From a bacterium (GTDB taxonomy: Bacteria > Bacteroidota > Ignavibacteria > Kapaibacteriales > UBA961), in assembly GCA_022844575.1 (NCBI GenBank), contig JALHLL010000030.1, positions 1 through 21,879 of the forward strand: 21,879 nucleotides of DNA, written 5' to 3'. Position 1 is the stretch's first letter. The number at the start of each line of letters is the position of its first letter. The notes below the pieces were generated by a model, which worked only from the letters and a program-made list of their open reading frames with translations, did no database searches and was not told the DNA's origin. The position numbers and the translations under genes were made by a program. This document shows, one piece after another, positions 1 to 7,533 of this stretch.

Positions 1-990
1 TTTTATGAACTGCGTATTATCGAGTGCTATATCCAATTTGTAATCAGAAGGTAATTCCTTTTTCATCTGATTAAATCGTTTATAAAACTCATCGGCAATA
101 TCAATGTAATTTGCACCGGGCTGAGGCACAACACCCAAACCAATCATAGGTATTCCCGATTGTCGAAGAATTGTTTCTTCATTTTCAGGTCCTAATCGAG
201 CTTCGCCGACATCTTTCAGACGAATGGTTTTTCCGTCCGTATCCTTAATAATAATATTGTTAAAGTCATCTTCCGATTTTAAACGTGCATTTACTTTAAC
301 AGTAAGTTCGGTATTATCTCCTGCAATTTTTCCTGACGGAAGTTCTACATTTTCTCTGTTGATCGCAGCTTTTACATCAAGTGGTGTAAAGCCGTAGGCG
401 GCAAGTTTTGAGGCATCCAACCATAGACGCATTGAATATTTTTTTTGCCCCCATATCTGAACGTTACTCACACCTTGTATTGTTTGCAAGCGTTGGGCTA
501 TAACGTTCTCGGCATAATCGCTTACCTCCAGATGCGAACGTGAGTTACTTTCCAATGTCATTGAAACGATAGCATCGGAGTTAGCATCAGATTTTGTGAC
601 AGTTGGTAACCCTTCAATATCTTTAGGTAATTGCCTTATCGCTTGAGAAACCTTATCCCGTACATCATTAGCAGCAGCTTCAAGATCGACTCCTAATTCA
701 AATTCGACGGTAATGGAACTGGAACCCAAATTACTTGAAGATGAAATTGTTCGGATACCTTCGATTCCGTTAATTGCCTTCTCCAAAGGTTCCGTAATAC
801 CTGATTCTATAACATCGGCATTCGCCCCGCCATACTCTGTACGTACGGTAATAACGGGAGGATCTATTGAAGGGAATTCTCGCACGCCGAGAAAATTATA
901 CCCGATCAAGCCGAATAGTATGATGAGGATATTCATCACAATGGCAAGTACCGGACGTTTGATACTTATGGTGGATAAGCTACTGTTCAT
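1..990 (-). CDS. RND-family (AcrB-like) efflux pump, N-terminal 330 residues only
   Basis: This is the inner-membrane proton-driven pump of a tripartite RND efflux system, which takes drugs or other toxic compounds from the periplasm or inner leaflet and passes them to an outer-membrane channel. The reading frame is open from an ATG at 988-990 to the window edge. The start fits the family: a short cytoplasmic N-terminus, a first membrane segment (about residues 10-32), then the typical periplasmic opening with FPSIDPP, YGGANADVIES and TEPLEKAINGIEG. The porter domain follows (VSNVQIWG, RLKDVGEA). Full-length relatives have about 1,020-1,060 residues, so roughly two thirds lies off the left edge. 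It starts 11 bases after the stop of the fusion-protein gene and is the third gene of a MarR-MFP-RND operon. The substrate cannot be told from sequence. The family call is secure; the HAE1 (drug) subclass is likely. Confidence 0.95.
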   Translation of the reverse strand, partial: MNSSLSTISIKRPVLAIVMNILIILFGLIGYNFLGVREFPSIDPPVITVRTEYGGANADVIESGITEPLEKAINGIEGIRTISSSSNLGSSSITVEFELGVDLEAAANDVRDKVSQAIRQLPKDIEGLPTVTKSDANSDAIVSMTLESNSRSHLEVSDYAENVIAQRLQTIQGVSNVQIWGQKKYSMRLWLDASKLAAYGFTPLDVKAAINRENVELPSGKIAGDNTELTVKVNARLKSEDDFNNIIIKDTDGKTIRLKDVGEARLGPENEETILRQSGIPMIGLGVVPQPGANYIDIADEFYKRFNQMKKELPSDYKLDIALDNTQFIK

Positions 991-1001
991 TATGGTATTA
1001 A

Positions 1002-2060
1002 TTATTGAAGAACTGTTACCGTCATCGGCATATTAGGTTTTAGTTGCATAATTCCTGTTACAATTACGGTATCGCCTATGGATAAACCTTCAGTAATCTG
1101 GATTTTGTTTTGCAACCGTAGTCCCGTTTTTACTGGAACTTCTTTTGCTTGTCCTTCATAGCTGATAAATACTTTTTGACCTTTTAATATGGGTATAACC
1201 GATTGTGTGGGAATAAACATTGAGGCATTCGTTTCTTTAATAGGAAATTCGATTTTTGCATAAGAACCGGGAAACAAGTTTTCTTTTCTATTATCGGTAA
1301 TTGCTCTTACTTGAAGTGTCCTTGTACTAATATCAACTTTTGGTTCAATTGCGGAAACAGTTGCATTATAATGCGTAGTATCACCCTCTATAGTAAAAGG
1401 GAAGTTCTGTCCCACCTTAACCGCAGAAGCATATTTTTCCGGTATGGAAAAATCAATTTTAAGTTGTGCTATTTGCTGTATGGATGCAACTACGGTTGAC
1501 TGATTGATAAAACTACCTTCATGCACATTTACAAGACCGACCTTGCCCGAAAATGGTGCTTTAATTTCCGTTTTGGCAATCTGCGATATTATAAGTTCTA
1601 TTTCGGCTTTTATTGTTTGATACTGTGTAAACGAAATTTCATATTGTTCCTGACTCATTCCTCCGGCTTCCACTAATTTTTTATGACGCTGTTCCGTTTC
1701 ATAAGTCAACTTCTCTTGCAGACGTAGTTTTTTTAATTGTGCTTGTAAATCGACATCATTTATTTTTACCAATAAATCACCTTCCGAAACAATACTTCCT
1801 TCCTTAAAATGAATGGCTATTATTTTACCTGAAACCTCCGGTACAAGAGATACTTCTTTATTTGCCAATAAAGTGCCCGATGTCGGGATTTTTTCATTGA
1901 TAGATTCGGTACCTACAATATAGCCCATTACAGATAATGCTTTTCCATCAAGTTTACCTTTCGGAGCATCTTTTGTTGTATCCTCGAAAAAAGCTGTTTT
2001 AATGTAGATTAGTAAACCGACAATTACAAGTACTATAATGATTATTACTTTATTTTTCAT
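1002..2060 (-). CDS. Efflux RND transporter periplasmic adaptor (membrane fusion protein)
   Basis: This adaptor bridges the inner-membrane RND pump encoded next to it and an outer-membrane channel. The protein has 352 residues: an N-terminal membrane anchor (about 3-22, rich in I, V and L), a lipoyl/barrel-sandwich half (EVSLVPEVSGKI and EGDLLVKINDVDL), a short alpha-helical hairpin (about 120-175, EQRHKKLVEAGGMSQEQYE), the second lipoyl half (IKAPFSGKVGLVNVHEG), then beta-barrel and membrane-proximal domains (FPGSYAKIEFPI, EGLSIGDTVIVTG). This order is that of the MexE/AcrA/MdtA type. I chose the ATG at 2058-2060 because it begins directly before the hydrophobic anchor; an upstream in-frame start would add 20 residues that lie inside the marR gene. 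The chosen start overlaps the marR stop by 11 bases, suggesting translational coupling. No outer-membrane TolC-like gene is in view. Confidence 0.93.
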   Translation of the reverse strand: MKNKVIIIIVLVIVGLLIYIKTAFFEDTTKDAPKGKLDGKALSVMGYIVGTESINEKIPTSGTLLANKEVSLVPEVSGKIIAIHFKEGSIVSEGDLLVKINDVDLQAQLKKLRLQEKLTYETEQRHKKLVEAGGMSQEQYEISFTQYQTIKAEIELIISQIAKTEIKAPFSGKVGLVNVHEGSFINQSTVVASIQQIAQLKIDFSIPEKYASAVKVGQNFPFTIEGDTTHYNATVSAIEPKVDISTRTLQVRAITDNRKENLFPGSYAKIEFPIKETNASMFIPTQSVIPILKGQKVFISYEGQAKEVPVKTGLRLQNKIQITEGLSIGDTVIVTGIMQLKPNMPMTVTVLQ

Positions 2061-2547
2061 TTTTTTTATCCGGTAATTTCGTAAACTGAATAAGATAATC
2101 GTTGACGGGTTCTCTTTCAAGATTATTATATGCGCCGAATAATATTTTGTAGAATGATTTTATCTCATTTTCGGAAAAACCGCTTAAAGCAACCTCATTT
2201 GTACTTTGCACAGCTTCAATAATAAGTGGAATATTCTTTCTTGCTTTTGCTGTTAATCTTATAAAATATTCACGCCTATCCTTTGGATTAACTTCTCTTT
2301 TAACATATCCCTTTTCCGACAAAAAATCAATGATACCAACAAGGGATGTTTTATCAATGTGTAAGATTTCAGCAAGACATTTCTGATTGCAGTCGGGCTT
2401 ATAGTATAATATCAACAATAAGGAAAAATGACGTTCAATATCAAGCCCCTCAAGTTTCTTGGTAAGCACACCCACATAATGCTTCGATAAAACGGTGAGA
2501 TGTCTTCCTATAGGTAAATGTTTGAAAATTTCGTCTTGGGTATCCAT
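2050..2547 (-). CDS. MarR-family transcriptional regulator, likely repressor of the adjoining efflux operon
   Basis: This 165-residue dimeric winged-helix DNA-binding protein has the usual MarR length. Visible parts are an N-terminal dimerisation helix, the helix-turn-helix (about residues 50-90, CNQKCLAEILHIDKTSLVGI then LSEKGYVKRE), the wing with the family hallmark NPKDRREYFIRLT, and C-terminal dimerisation helices. Such proteins usually repress their own operon and release DNA on binding a small phenolic or drug-like ligand. The gene is first in the operon with the fusion protein and RND pump, which supports local autoregulation. The ATG at 2545-2547 is preferred; an in-frame GTG at 2569-2571 would add eight residues. 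A good candidate operator lies just upstream. The ligand is unknown. Confidence 0.93.
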   Translation of the reverse strand: MDTQDEIFKHLPIGRHLTVLSKHYVGVLTKKLEGLDIERHFSLLLILYYKPDCNQKCLAEILHIDKTSLVGIIDFLSEKGYVKREVNPKDRREYFIRLTAKARKNIPLIIEAVQSTNEVALSGFSENEIKSFYKILFGAYNNLEREPVNDYLIQFTKLPDKKNEK

Positions 2548-2585
2548 TCGCAAGCAAATAGTGTATAACACCGATAGTGAATGAT

Positions 2586-2614
2586 ATAGATAGTTAGTAG
2601 TATAAACTATTTAT
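2586..2614. promoter_or_regulatory. Candidate MarR operator (29-bp imperfect palindrome)
   Basis: The symmetric core is ATAGTT (2590-2595) and AACTAT (2605-2610), centred on 2600. Outer ATA/TAT (2586-2588, 2612-2614) and inner TA/TA pairs continue the symmetry, so 11 of 14 positions per arm pair. It sits between the candidate minus-strand -7 box (2618-2625) and the marR start, where a bound repressor would cover the start of transcription. The palindrome is seen directly; the assignment to this MarR is inference from position and from known MarR autoregulation. Confidence 0.55.
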
Positions 2615-2617
2615 CGA

Positions 2618-2625
2618 CAAAATTA
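2618..2625 (-). promoter_or_regulatory. Candidate -7 promoter box for the marR-efflux operon
   Basis: Read on the minus strand this is TAATTTTG, a full match to the Bacteroidota -7 consensus TAnnTTTG. Transcription would begin near 2611, inside the edge of the palindrome at 2586-2614. I see no matching -33 TTTG at the expected spacing, so this is a moderate call. Confidence 0.4.
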
Positions 2626-2661
2626 TTGTTGAAAATTAGTGTTTAACATAATCTTAACAGC

Positions 2662-2685
2662 ATTACAGCAATGTGCAAGTGTAAT
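2662..2685. repeat. Inverted repeat ATTACA-N12-TGTAAT in the divergent spacer
   Basis: Two perfect six-base arms (2662-2667 and 2680-2685) are separated by 12 bases. The repeat lies upstream of both the leftward efflux promoter and the rightward promoter at 2749-2756. It could be a regulator site, but six-base arms arise by chance in AT-rich DNA. Confidence 0.25.
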
Positions 2686-2748
2686 CTATAGTGCTCATGT
2701 AGTGACTTTGTATAGGTTCTGGAAATGGGTGCATAAAGAATAAACTGT

Positions 2749-2756
2749 TATTTTTG
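2749..2756 (+). promoter_or_regulatory. Candidate -7 promoter box for the secreted T9SS protein gene
   Basis: TATTTTTG followed by CAA is a full match to the Bacteroidota consensus TAnnTTTG and is the same string found before the tRNA cluster. Transcription would begin near 2763, leaving a leader of about 50 bases before the ATG at 2815. A -33 TTTG is not evident. Confidence 0.5.
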
Positions 2757-2814
2757 CAACAAATGCCGTAACTATATATTATTACTAATAATAATTAACT
2801 TATCAGGAGTTCAC

Positions 2815-5469
2815 ATGTTCGCAGCTAAGCACCCCGCTATACAACAATATGTTCTTATTGTTTGTATGTTATTCATTGTCTGTTCAAGTAATAGTTCTTC
2901 TTTATTTGCCGAGGAACTTTCGAGCAATACTCCACAAGGGCTGGAGTTCTGGCTTGCCGTTCCGGGTAATGATGATCCCCAGCAGCAAATTAACAGCTTG
3001 GAATTCTATGTAACATCCCTTTATGATACGGAAGTTACGATAGAAGCACCCGGTTTCGGCTATTCACGAAAAGCAACTTTAAAAGCTCTTTCTGTAGTAA
3101 CATTTTCAACATTAAATCAAACAGCAAATTGGCAATGGGAAATCTGGAAAAGTGAAGAAAAAATGAAGTACGGGATTCATATTAAGGCAACAAAGCCAAT
3201 TTCTGTCTATATGCTCAATGCAAAAACAGTTACTTCCGATGGTTATATGGCTATACCATGCTCAAAATGGGGAACAAAATATATTCATAATAGTTATTAT
3301 GATTTTAACGAGGTTAGACCTTGGAAATCCGGCTTCTGTATCATTGCAAAAGAAAAACAAACAAAAATTACTATTTCTCTTAAAGGTGTCGGAAATACTT
3401 TAGCCGGAACAGTTAAGGGAAAAAAAATTGGTGCCTCGTGGACTGTAATGCTTGATGAAGGTGATGTTTATCCTGTGATGGGGGATGGAACAACAGCCGG
3501 AGGTTTCGATATGACAGGTTCAACTGTTGAATCCGATAAACCTGTAGGGTTTATATCATTTCATCAAAGAACAATTATACCATTTAATGCTCAAAATGGA
3601 AGAGATCATCTCATCGAAATGATGCCGCCAGTTAGTTCATGGGGCAAAGAGTTCTATACTGTAGAATTTAAGCGTGATAATAAAGGTGATTTTTTTAGAG
3701 TTGTAGCCTCGGAAGATAATACAACTGTTGAGATGGAGTATAAGGATAAAGATAAGAATACTGTACTGGGGCGAAGAACTATTAAACTACGATACAAAGG
3801 GGACTTTTGGGAAGACTATAATTATTGGGTAGGGCAAGGACAAACAGAAGGAATTAGAGGAACAGCTGTTTGGAAGTCGGATAAACCCATACTGTTATGT
3901 CAATATGCTTATTCTTCTAACTGGGATAGTGGAGCAGATTTTGATCCATTTATGATAGTGTTAACTCCTCGTGAACAGTTTGCTAAGAAAACCGTGTTCC
4001 AAACTCCAAACAGTAAAGCATTTAGCAAAAATTATTTCGGTTTGATTGTTGAAGGAGCTGATCCGAACATTGACCCCGAAAAATTGAAACTTAAGTCTGT
4101 TGTATTCGATGGAGACACACTTTACAAGAAGTATCCGCAATTACTTACGAATAATATTTTCGGAACAAATTACTACTGGGCGCAGTTGCAGTTTGCGACC
4201 CCTGGTGTACATATCGTGGAAGGTAATACGGAGTTTTGTGGTTATGTATATGGCTTTAGCAATTTTGACTCTTATGGTTGGCCTGCTGCTATGATGCAAA
4301 AGGTAACTGATATAGAAGATACGATTCCACCTACCATTACTTTTGAGAACGGTGGGGCAATTATTGACACTACAGGTGAGTTACGTATAGTTTTTAAAGA
4401 TATGGTAGGGGTTTCATCAGGGATAAGCGGGTTTGATTTATTATCTAACTCGAAAAATTACAAACTCATACCGACAACCACGAATGAATTAGACCGTTAT
4501 CCGATAACGAAAGAGATTAGTGCAACATTGCTTGTAATTGATAAGAAAAAACCTGCTTTTGCAATTATTGCCGTGAATGATCATACAAATAATCATTCAT
4601 ACGATACCGTTCATTATACGCCTGTTACCACGATTACTAAACTATCATTGATTAGTCCGTCTAATAAAGCAAAAGATATTGACTTGTCACCGGAATTTGT
4701 ATGGCAAAACAATGCACAGGATTCCACATCTTTACAAATGAAAACAGGTAATGAAGAATGGCGAACACTTGGTTCGGTACAAGGAACGAAGTTTAAAAGC
4801 GCAAGTTTGAAATTAAAAGAAGAAACTGAATACTTGTGGCGTTTAATACGAAATAACAAGGTTGTATCCGATACTTTCACATTTACCACTATTGCTGCCA
4901 CGATTATCCCGGCTGTATTGCTTTATCCCGAGGATAAATCCTTTGATATAGACACTTTACCTGTTTTCCGTTGGACGAAAATGAAAGGAATTTATGAATA
5001 TATTTTAGAAGTAGCGAAATCGAAAGAGATGGATAACCTTGTTCTTTATAGAACTATTACCGACAGCTTATATAGAATGAAAGGGTCTGATGAAGTCTTA
5101 CTACCTAATACTCTATACTATTGGAGAGTTACCGATCTGACCGGCGATATAGTCATTGATACTGCATCATTTACTACAATCAGTAAAGCAATCAGTTCTG
5201 TCAATGAGAATGCGTCAGGTTATGAGGGAATATCAATGAGTGTAACTCCTAACCCAACGTCCGATATGATGGTACTTAAGTTCAATACGAGCAAAGAAGA
5301 CGATTTGAACATAAAGATTGTCAATACATTTGGGGAAGTTGTTTACTCTGCATTTACTGACTTGAATGAGTACATTGTGCCATGTCATAACTTTACTCAA
5401 GGTCATTATTGGATTATTGTACAAAAGGGTGATGCAATAATAAGAAAGCCCTTTATTGTTGTTCGTTAA
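2815..5469 (+). CDS. Secreted 884-residue protein: IgGFc-binding-type N-terminal domain, FN3-like repeats, T9SS sorting domain
   Basis: This is a large exported protein. A signal peptide (about 1-32, hydrophobic core VLIVCMLFIVC, likely cleavage after LFA) is followed by a region (about 38-490) opening with QGLEFWLAVPGND. It resembles the IgGFc-binding protein N-terminal domain of many Bacteroidota surface proteins and has paired phrases such as SDKPVGFISFHQ and SDKPILLCQYAYS. A beta-rich linker follows, then two fibronectin-III-like modules beginning near 612 (LISPSNKAKDIDLSPEFVW) and 702 (LLYPEDKSFDIDTLPVFRW). The C-terminal type A sorting domain (about 808-884, SVTPNPTSDMMVLKF ending IVVR) would direct type IX secretion and surface attachment. 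The ATG has an AGGAG site five bases upstream (2805-2809). It is a single-gene unit between its own promoter box and a hairpin terminator. The role is unknown; adhesion or a surface layer is plausible. The domain name does not establish immunoglobulin binding. Confidence 0.85.
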   Translation: MFAAKHPAIQQYVLIVCMLFIVCSSNSSSLFAEELSSNTPQGLEFWLAVPGNDDPQQQINSLEFYVTSLYDTEVTIEAPGFGYSRKATLKALSVVTFSTLNQTANWQWEIWKSEEKMKYGIHIKATKPISVYMLNAKTVTSDGYMAIPCSKWGTKYIHNSYYDFNEVRPWKSGFCIIAKEKQTKITISLKGVGNTLAGTVKGKKIGASWTVMLDEGDVYPVMGDGTTAGGFDMTGSTVESDKPVGFISFHQRTIIPFNAQNGRDHLIEMMPPVSSWGKEFYTVEFKRDNKGDFFRVVASEDNTTVEMEYKDKDKNTVLGRRTIKLRYKGDFWEDYNYWVGQGQTEGIRGTAVWKSDKPILLCQYAYSSNWDSGADFDPFMIVLTPREQFAKKTVFQTPNSKAFSKNYFGLIVEGADPNIDPEKLKLKSVVFDGDTLYKKYPQLLTNNIFGTNYYWAQLQFATPGVHIVEGNTEFCGYVYGFSNFDSYGWPAAMMQKVTDIEDTIPPTITFENGGAIIDTTGELRIVFKDMVGVSSGISGFDLLSNSKNYKLIPTTTNELDRYPITKEISATLLVIDKKKPAFAIIAVNDHTNNHSYDTVHYTPVTTITKLSLISPSNKAKDIDLSPEFVWQNNAQDSTSLQMKTGNEEWRTLGSVQGTKFKSASLKLKEETEYLWRLIRNNKVVSDTFTFTTIAATIIPAVLLYPEDKSFDIDTLPVFRWTKMKGIYEYILEVAKSKEMDNLVLYRTITDSLYRMKGSDEVLLPNTLYYWRVTDLTGDIVIDTASFTTISKAISSVNENASGYEGISMSVTPNPTSDMMVLKFNTSKEDDLNIKIVNTFGEVVYSAFTDLNEYIVPCHNFTQGHYWIIVQKGDAIIRKPFIVVR

Positions 5470-5521
5470 TAAGTCAGCACATCTTAGGAACAAATCTATC
5501 TCATTGAGAAGAAATAGTTTA

Positions 5522-5559
5522 ATACTAAAAGCCGAAACTAATGTTTTGGCTTTTAGTAT
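5522..5559 (+). terminator. Long hairpin terminator after the T9SS protein gene
   Basis: A 17-bp stem (5522-5538 with 5543-5559, one G-T pair) closes on the four-base loop TAAT. The descending arm contains GGCTTTTAGTAT, so the T run falls inside the stem base; the core GCCGAAAC/GTTTTGGC followed by TTTT acts as the terminator unit. The A run on the ascending side could allow action on the other strand too. It begins 52 bases after the stop codon and isolates the gene from the tRNA cluster. Confidence 0.75.
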
Positions 5560-5622
5560 GTTAAAGTTATGTTGTTCATATCAATGTTGCATGAAATAAA
5601 TAGCAAGAAAAAAAAGAAAAAC

Positions 5623-5652
5623 TTTGTCTTTATAAAAATTTTCATATTTTTG
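5623..5652 (+). promoter_or_regulatory. Bacteroidota-type promoter of the tRNA cluster
   Basis: A -33 element TTTG (5623-5626) and a -7 element TATTTTTG (5645-5652, consensus TAnnTTTG) are separated by 18 bases, close to the known 19-21. Transcription would start near 5659, about ten bases before the first tRNA. This is the best promoter in the window because both elements are present and the downstream gene is certain. Confidence 0.7.
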
Positions 5653-5669
5653 CAAGCTACAAATTAAAT

Positions 5670-5752
<83 letters not shown>

Positions 5753-5772
5753 CATAAGCGAAGTAATAGAGT

Positions 5773-5845
5773 GCGGGAGTAACTCAGTTGGTAGAGTCAC
5801 AGCCTTCCAAGCTGTTGGTCGCGGGTTCGAGTCCCGTCTCCCGCT
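5773..5845 (+). tRNA. tRNA-Gly (anticodon TCC)
   Basis: A 73-base tRNA. The acceptor GCGGGAG pairs with CTCCCGC (5838-5844), with discriminator T as is usual for bacterial glycine tRNAs. The anticodon loop CTTCCAA carries TCC at 5806-5808. The D stem reads ACTC/GAGT in place of the usual GCTC/GAGC: both sides of pair 10-25 have changed, so pairing is kept. CCA is not encoded. It is closely related to the next gene. Confidence 0.96.
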
Positions 5846-5890
5846 CTACTGATTAAAGAGGGCAATGTGATATTTGAATATACGCGAAGT

Positions 5891-5963
<73 letters not shown>

Positions 5964-5975
5964 CTTGGGACGATC

Positions 5976-6048
<73 letters not shown>

Positions 6049-6076
6049 CTACTAAATAAGGATATTGTACGGATTT

Positions 6077-6149
6077 ACGGGTGTGGCTCAATTGGTAGAG
6101 CAGCGGTCTCCAAAACCGCAGGTTGGGGGTTCGAGTCCCTCCGCCCGTG
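6077..6149 (+). tRNA. tRNA-Trp (anticodon CCA)
   Basis: A 73-base tRNA. The acceptor ACGGGTG pairs with CGCCCGT (6142-6148, one T-G pair), with discriminator G, the usual tryptophan identity base. The anticodon stem GCGGT/ACCGC encloses loop CTCCAAA with CCA at 6110-6112. tRNA-Trp directly upstream of secE is a widely conserved order. The encoded 3' end is GC then A-rich, so CCA is added after transcription. Confidence 0.97.
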
Positions 6150-6222
6150 CAAAAAAGGAAAAGTTACGAACAAACCACCACATTTGGTAAAAACAGCATA
6201 AAACCTATCGAAACTTACTTAT

Positions 6223-6405
6223 ATGATTGCATCAATTAAAAACATTACGGCTGAAGTAGTTAAGGAGATGAAAAAAGTCTCTTGGCCTACAAGGAAGCAA
6301 TTGTATGAATCAACAGTAGTTGTTATTACTACATGTGCTATTCTTACAGTATTTGTCTATTTAATAGATTTGGGTATGACTGTTTTCAACAGATTCATAT
6401 TCTAA
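6223..6405 (+). CDS. secE: Preprotein translocase subunit SecE
   Basis: SecE clamps and stabilises the SecY channel in the SecYEG translocon of the inner membrane. The protein has 60 residues, the short single-span form found in most bacteria outside the gamma-proteobacteria. It shows the amphipathic cytoplasmic helix with the signature EVVKEMKKVSWPTRKQL (about 11-27) and one membrane segment (about 30-51, VVVITTCAILTVFVYLIDLG). It lies between tRNA-Trp (73 bases upstream) and nusG (30 bases downstream), the standard position. No clear Shine-Dalgarno site precedes the ATG. Confidence 0.97.
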   Translation: MIASIKNITAEVVKEMKKVSWPTRKQLYESTVVVITTCAILTVFVYLIDLGMTVFNRFIF

Positions 6406-6435
6406 CAGCTCATCTCCGAAATTTTTTAATACAAA

Positions 6436-7032
6436 ATGCAGAGCGTCATGAGCACGCAAATAACTATGGAGCAATCATCCGAAACAGTACAGACCGAAGC
6501 ACCTCGCTGGTATGTATTAAGAACTTTCACAAGCCATGAGTCGAAAGTAAAGAGTGCAATTGAACTCGAACTCAAAAGGCACAATCTCGATCCGGCTTCG
6601 GTAAATATCGTAATACCGAATGAAACCGTTTTTGAGGTTCGTAATGGAAAACGCAGAACAAGGGTTAAAAACTTTTTACCCGGTTATGTACTGGTTGAAA
6701 TGGTTATGGATAAGCGGTTGAAAGAAGTAATTGTACATACGCCGTCGGTAGTTGGTTTTATCGGAACAAAGTCGGAACCTACACCTTTGCAGAAAGAAGA
6801 AGTTGATAGAATATTAGGTAGGGTTGAGGAGCGTAAAAATATTGCTACAATAGAAACTGCCTTCAATGTTGGCGATCCTGTAAAAGTAATCGAGGGTCCT
6901 TTTGCAAATTTCTCAGGTACTGTTAAAGAAGTAAATAATGAGAAGCAGAAGCTTAAAGTTGAAGTCGGAATACTTGGTCGCAAAACTCCTGTTGAACTTG
7001 ATTTCGGTCAGGTTGAAATGGAAAATCATTAA
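6436..7032 (+). CDS. nusG: Transcription termination/antitermination factor NusG
   Basis: NusG binds RNA polymerase at the beta' clamp and suppresses or directs pausing; it couples transcription to Rho or to the ribosome. The NGN domain (about 24-125) starts with RWYVLRTFTSHESKV and has the typical LPGYVLVEMVMD and VVGFIGTKSEPTPL. The KOW domain (about 146-196) reads VGDPVKVIEGPFANFSGTV, ending VELDFGQVE. The length of 198 with this start is in the usual range. ATG codons at 6436, 6448 and 6466 are all in frame before the first conserved residue; none has a strong ribosome site, so the exact start is open. rplK follows after 36 bases. Confidence 0.97.
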   Translation: MQSVMSTQITMEQSSETVQTEAPRWYVLRTFTSHESKVKSAIELELKRHNLDPASVNIVIPNETVFEVRNGKRRTRVKNFLPGYVLVEMVMDKRLKEVIVHTPSVVGFIGTKSEPTPLQKEEVDRILGRVEERKNIATIETAFNVGDPVKVIEGPFANFSGTVKEVNNEKQKLKVEVGILGRKTPVELDFGQVEMENH

Positions 7033-7068
7033 ATAGAATATTATTGATCACATTTTTATAGATGTACA

Positions 7069-7491
7069 ATGGCAAAAAAAGTTGTTGGTTCGTTTAAGTT
7101 GCAGTTAAAAGCCGGTGCGGCAACAATGGCACCCCCGGTTGGTCCTGCTTTTGGTCAACGTGGTCTTGCAGGTATGGAATTTGTAAAACAATTCAATGCT
7201 CGCACTGCAAAAGAAGGCGATACCATCATTCCTGCAGTCATTACATATTACTCGGATAAATCATTCACGTTCGAGTTAAAAGCGCCTCCTGCTGCAATTC
7301 TTATTATGAAAGCACTCGGCTTACAAAGCGGTTCAGCAGAGCCGAACCGCGTGAAGGTAGGACACATGACTGACAAAATGGTAGAAGAAATCGCTAATAA
7401 AAAGATGAATGACCTAAACTGTCATACTCTCGAAAGCGCAAAAAGTCTGATACGCGGAACAGCGCGTAGCATGGGCGTTACCTGCGAATAA
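7069..7491 (+). CDS. rplK: 50S ribosomal protein L11
   Basis: L11 binds the GTPase-associated centre of 23S rRNA and helps factor binding on the ribosome. The 140 residues match the family length (about 141). The N-terminal domain has the conserved proline-rich stretch GAATMAPPVGPAFGQRG (about 16-32), and the C-terminal rRNA-binding domain ends ESAKSLIRGTARSMGVTCE, the usual close. It precedes rplA in the conserved L11-L1 pair. In many bacteria L1 represses this pair by binding the leader of rplK; I see no clear L1-site mimic in the 36-base spacer. Confidence 0.98.
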   Translation: MAKKVVGSFKLQLKAGAATMAPPVGPAFGQRGLAGMEFVKQFNARTAKEGDTIIPAVITYYSDKSFTFELKAPPAAILIMKALGLQSGSAEPNRVKVGHMTDKMVEEIANKKMNDLNCHTLESAKSLIRGTARSMGVTCE

Positions 7492-7533
7492 TTTAAATTC
7501 TGAATTAACCATTGTAAATTTCTTAATACTACT

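Noticed and set aside
713..1036. Plus-strand open frame opposite the RND and fusion-protein genes
   Set aside because: It is a shadow of the RND pump gene, whose translation is unmistakable on the other strand.
2815..5469. Immunoglobulin binding as the function of the T9SS protein
   Set aside because: The domain name comes from distant eukaryotic proteins; nothing in the sequence or context shows an immunoglobulin ligand.
7033..7068. L1 autoregulatory site before rplK
   Set aside because: The 36-base spacer is AT-rich, and I cannot find the paired structure expected of an L1-binding mimic.
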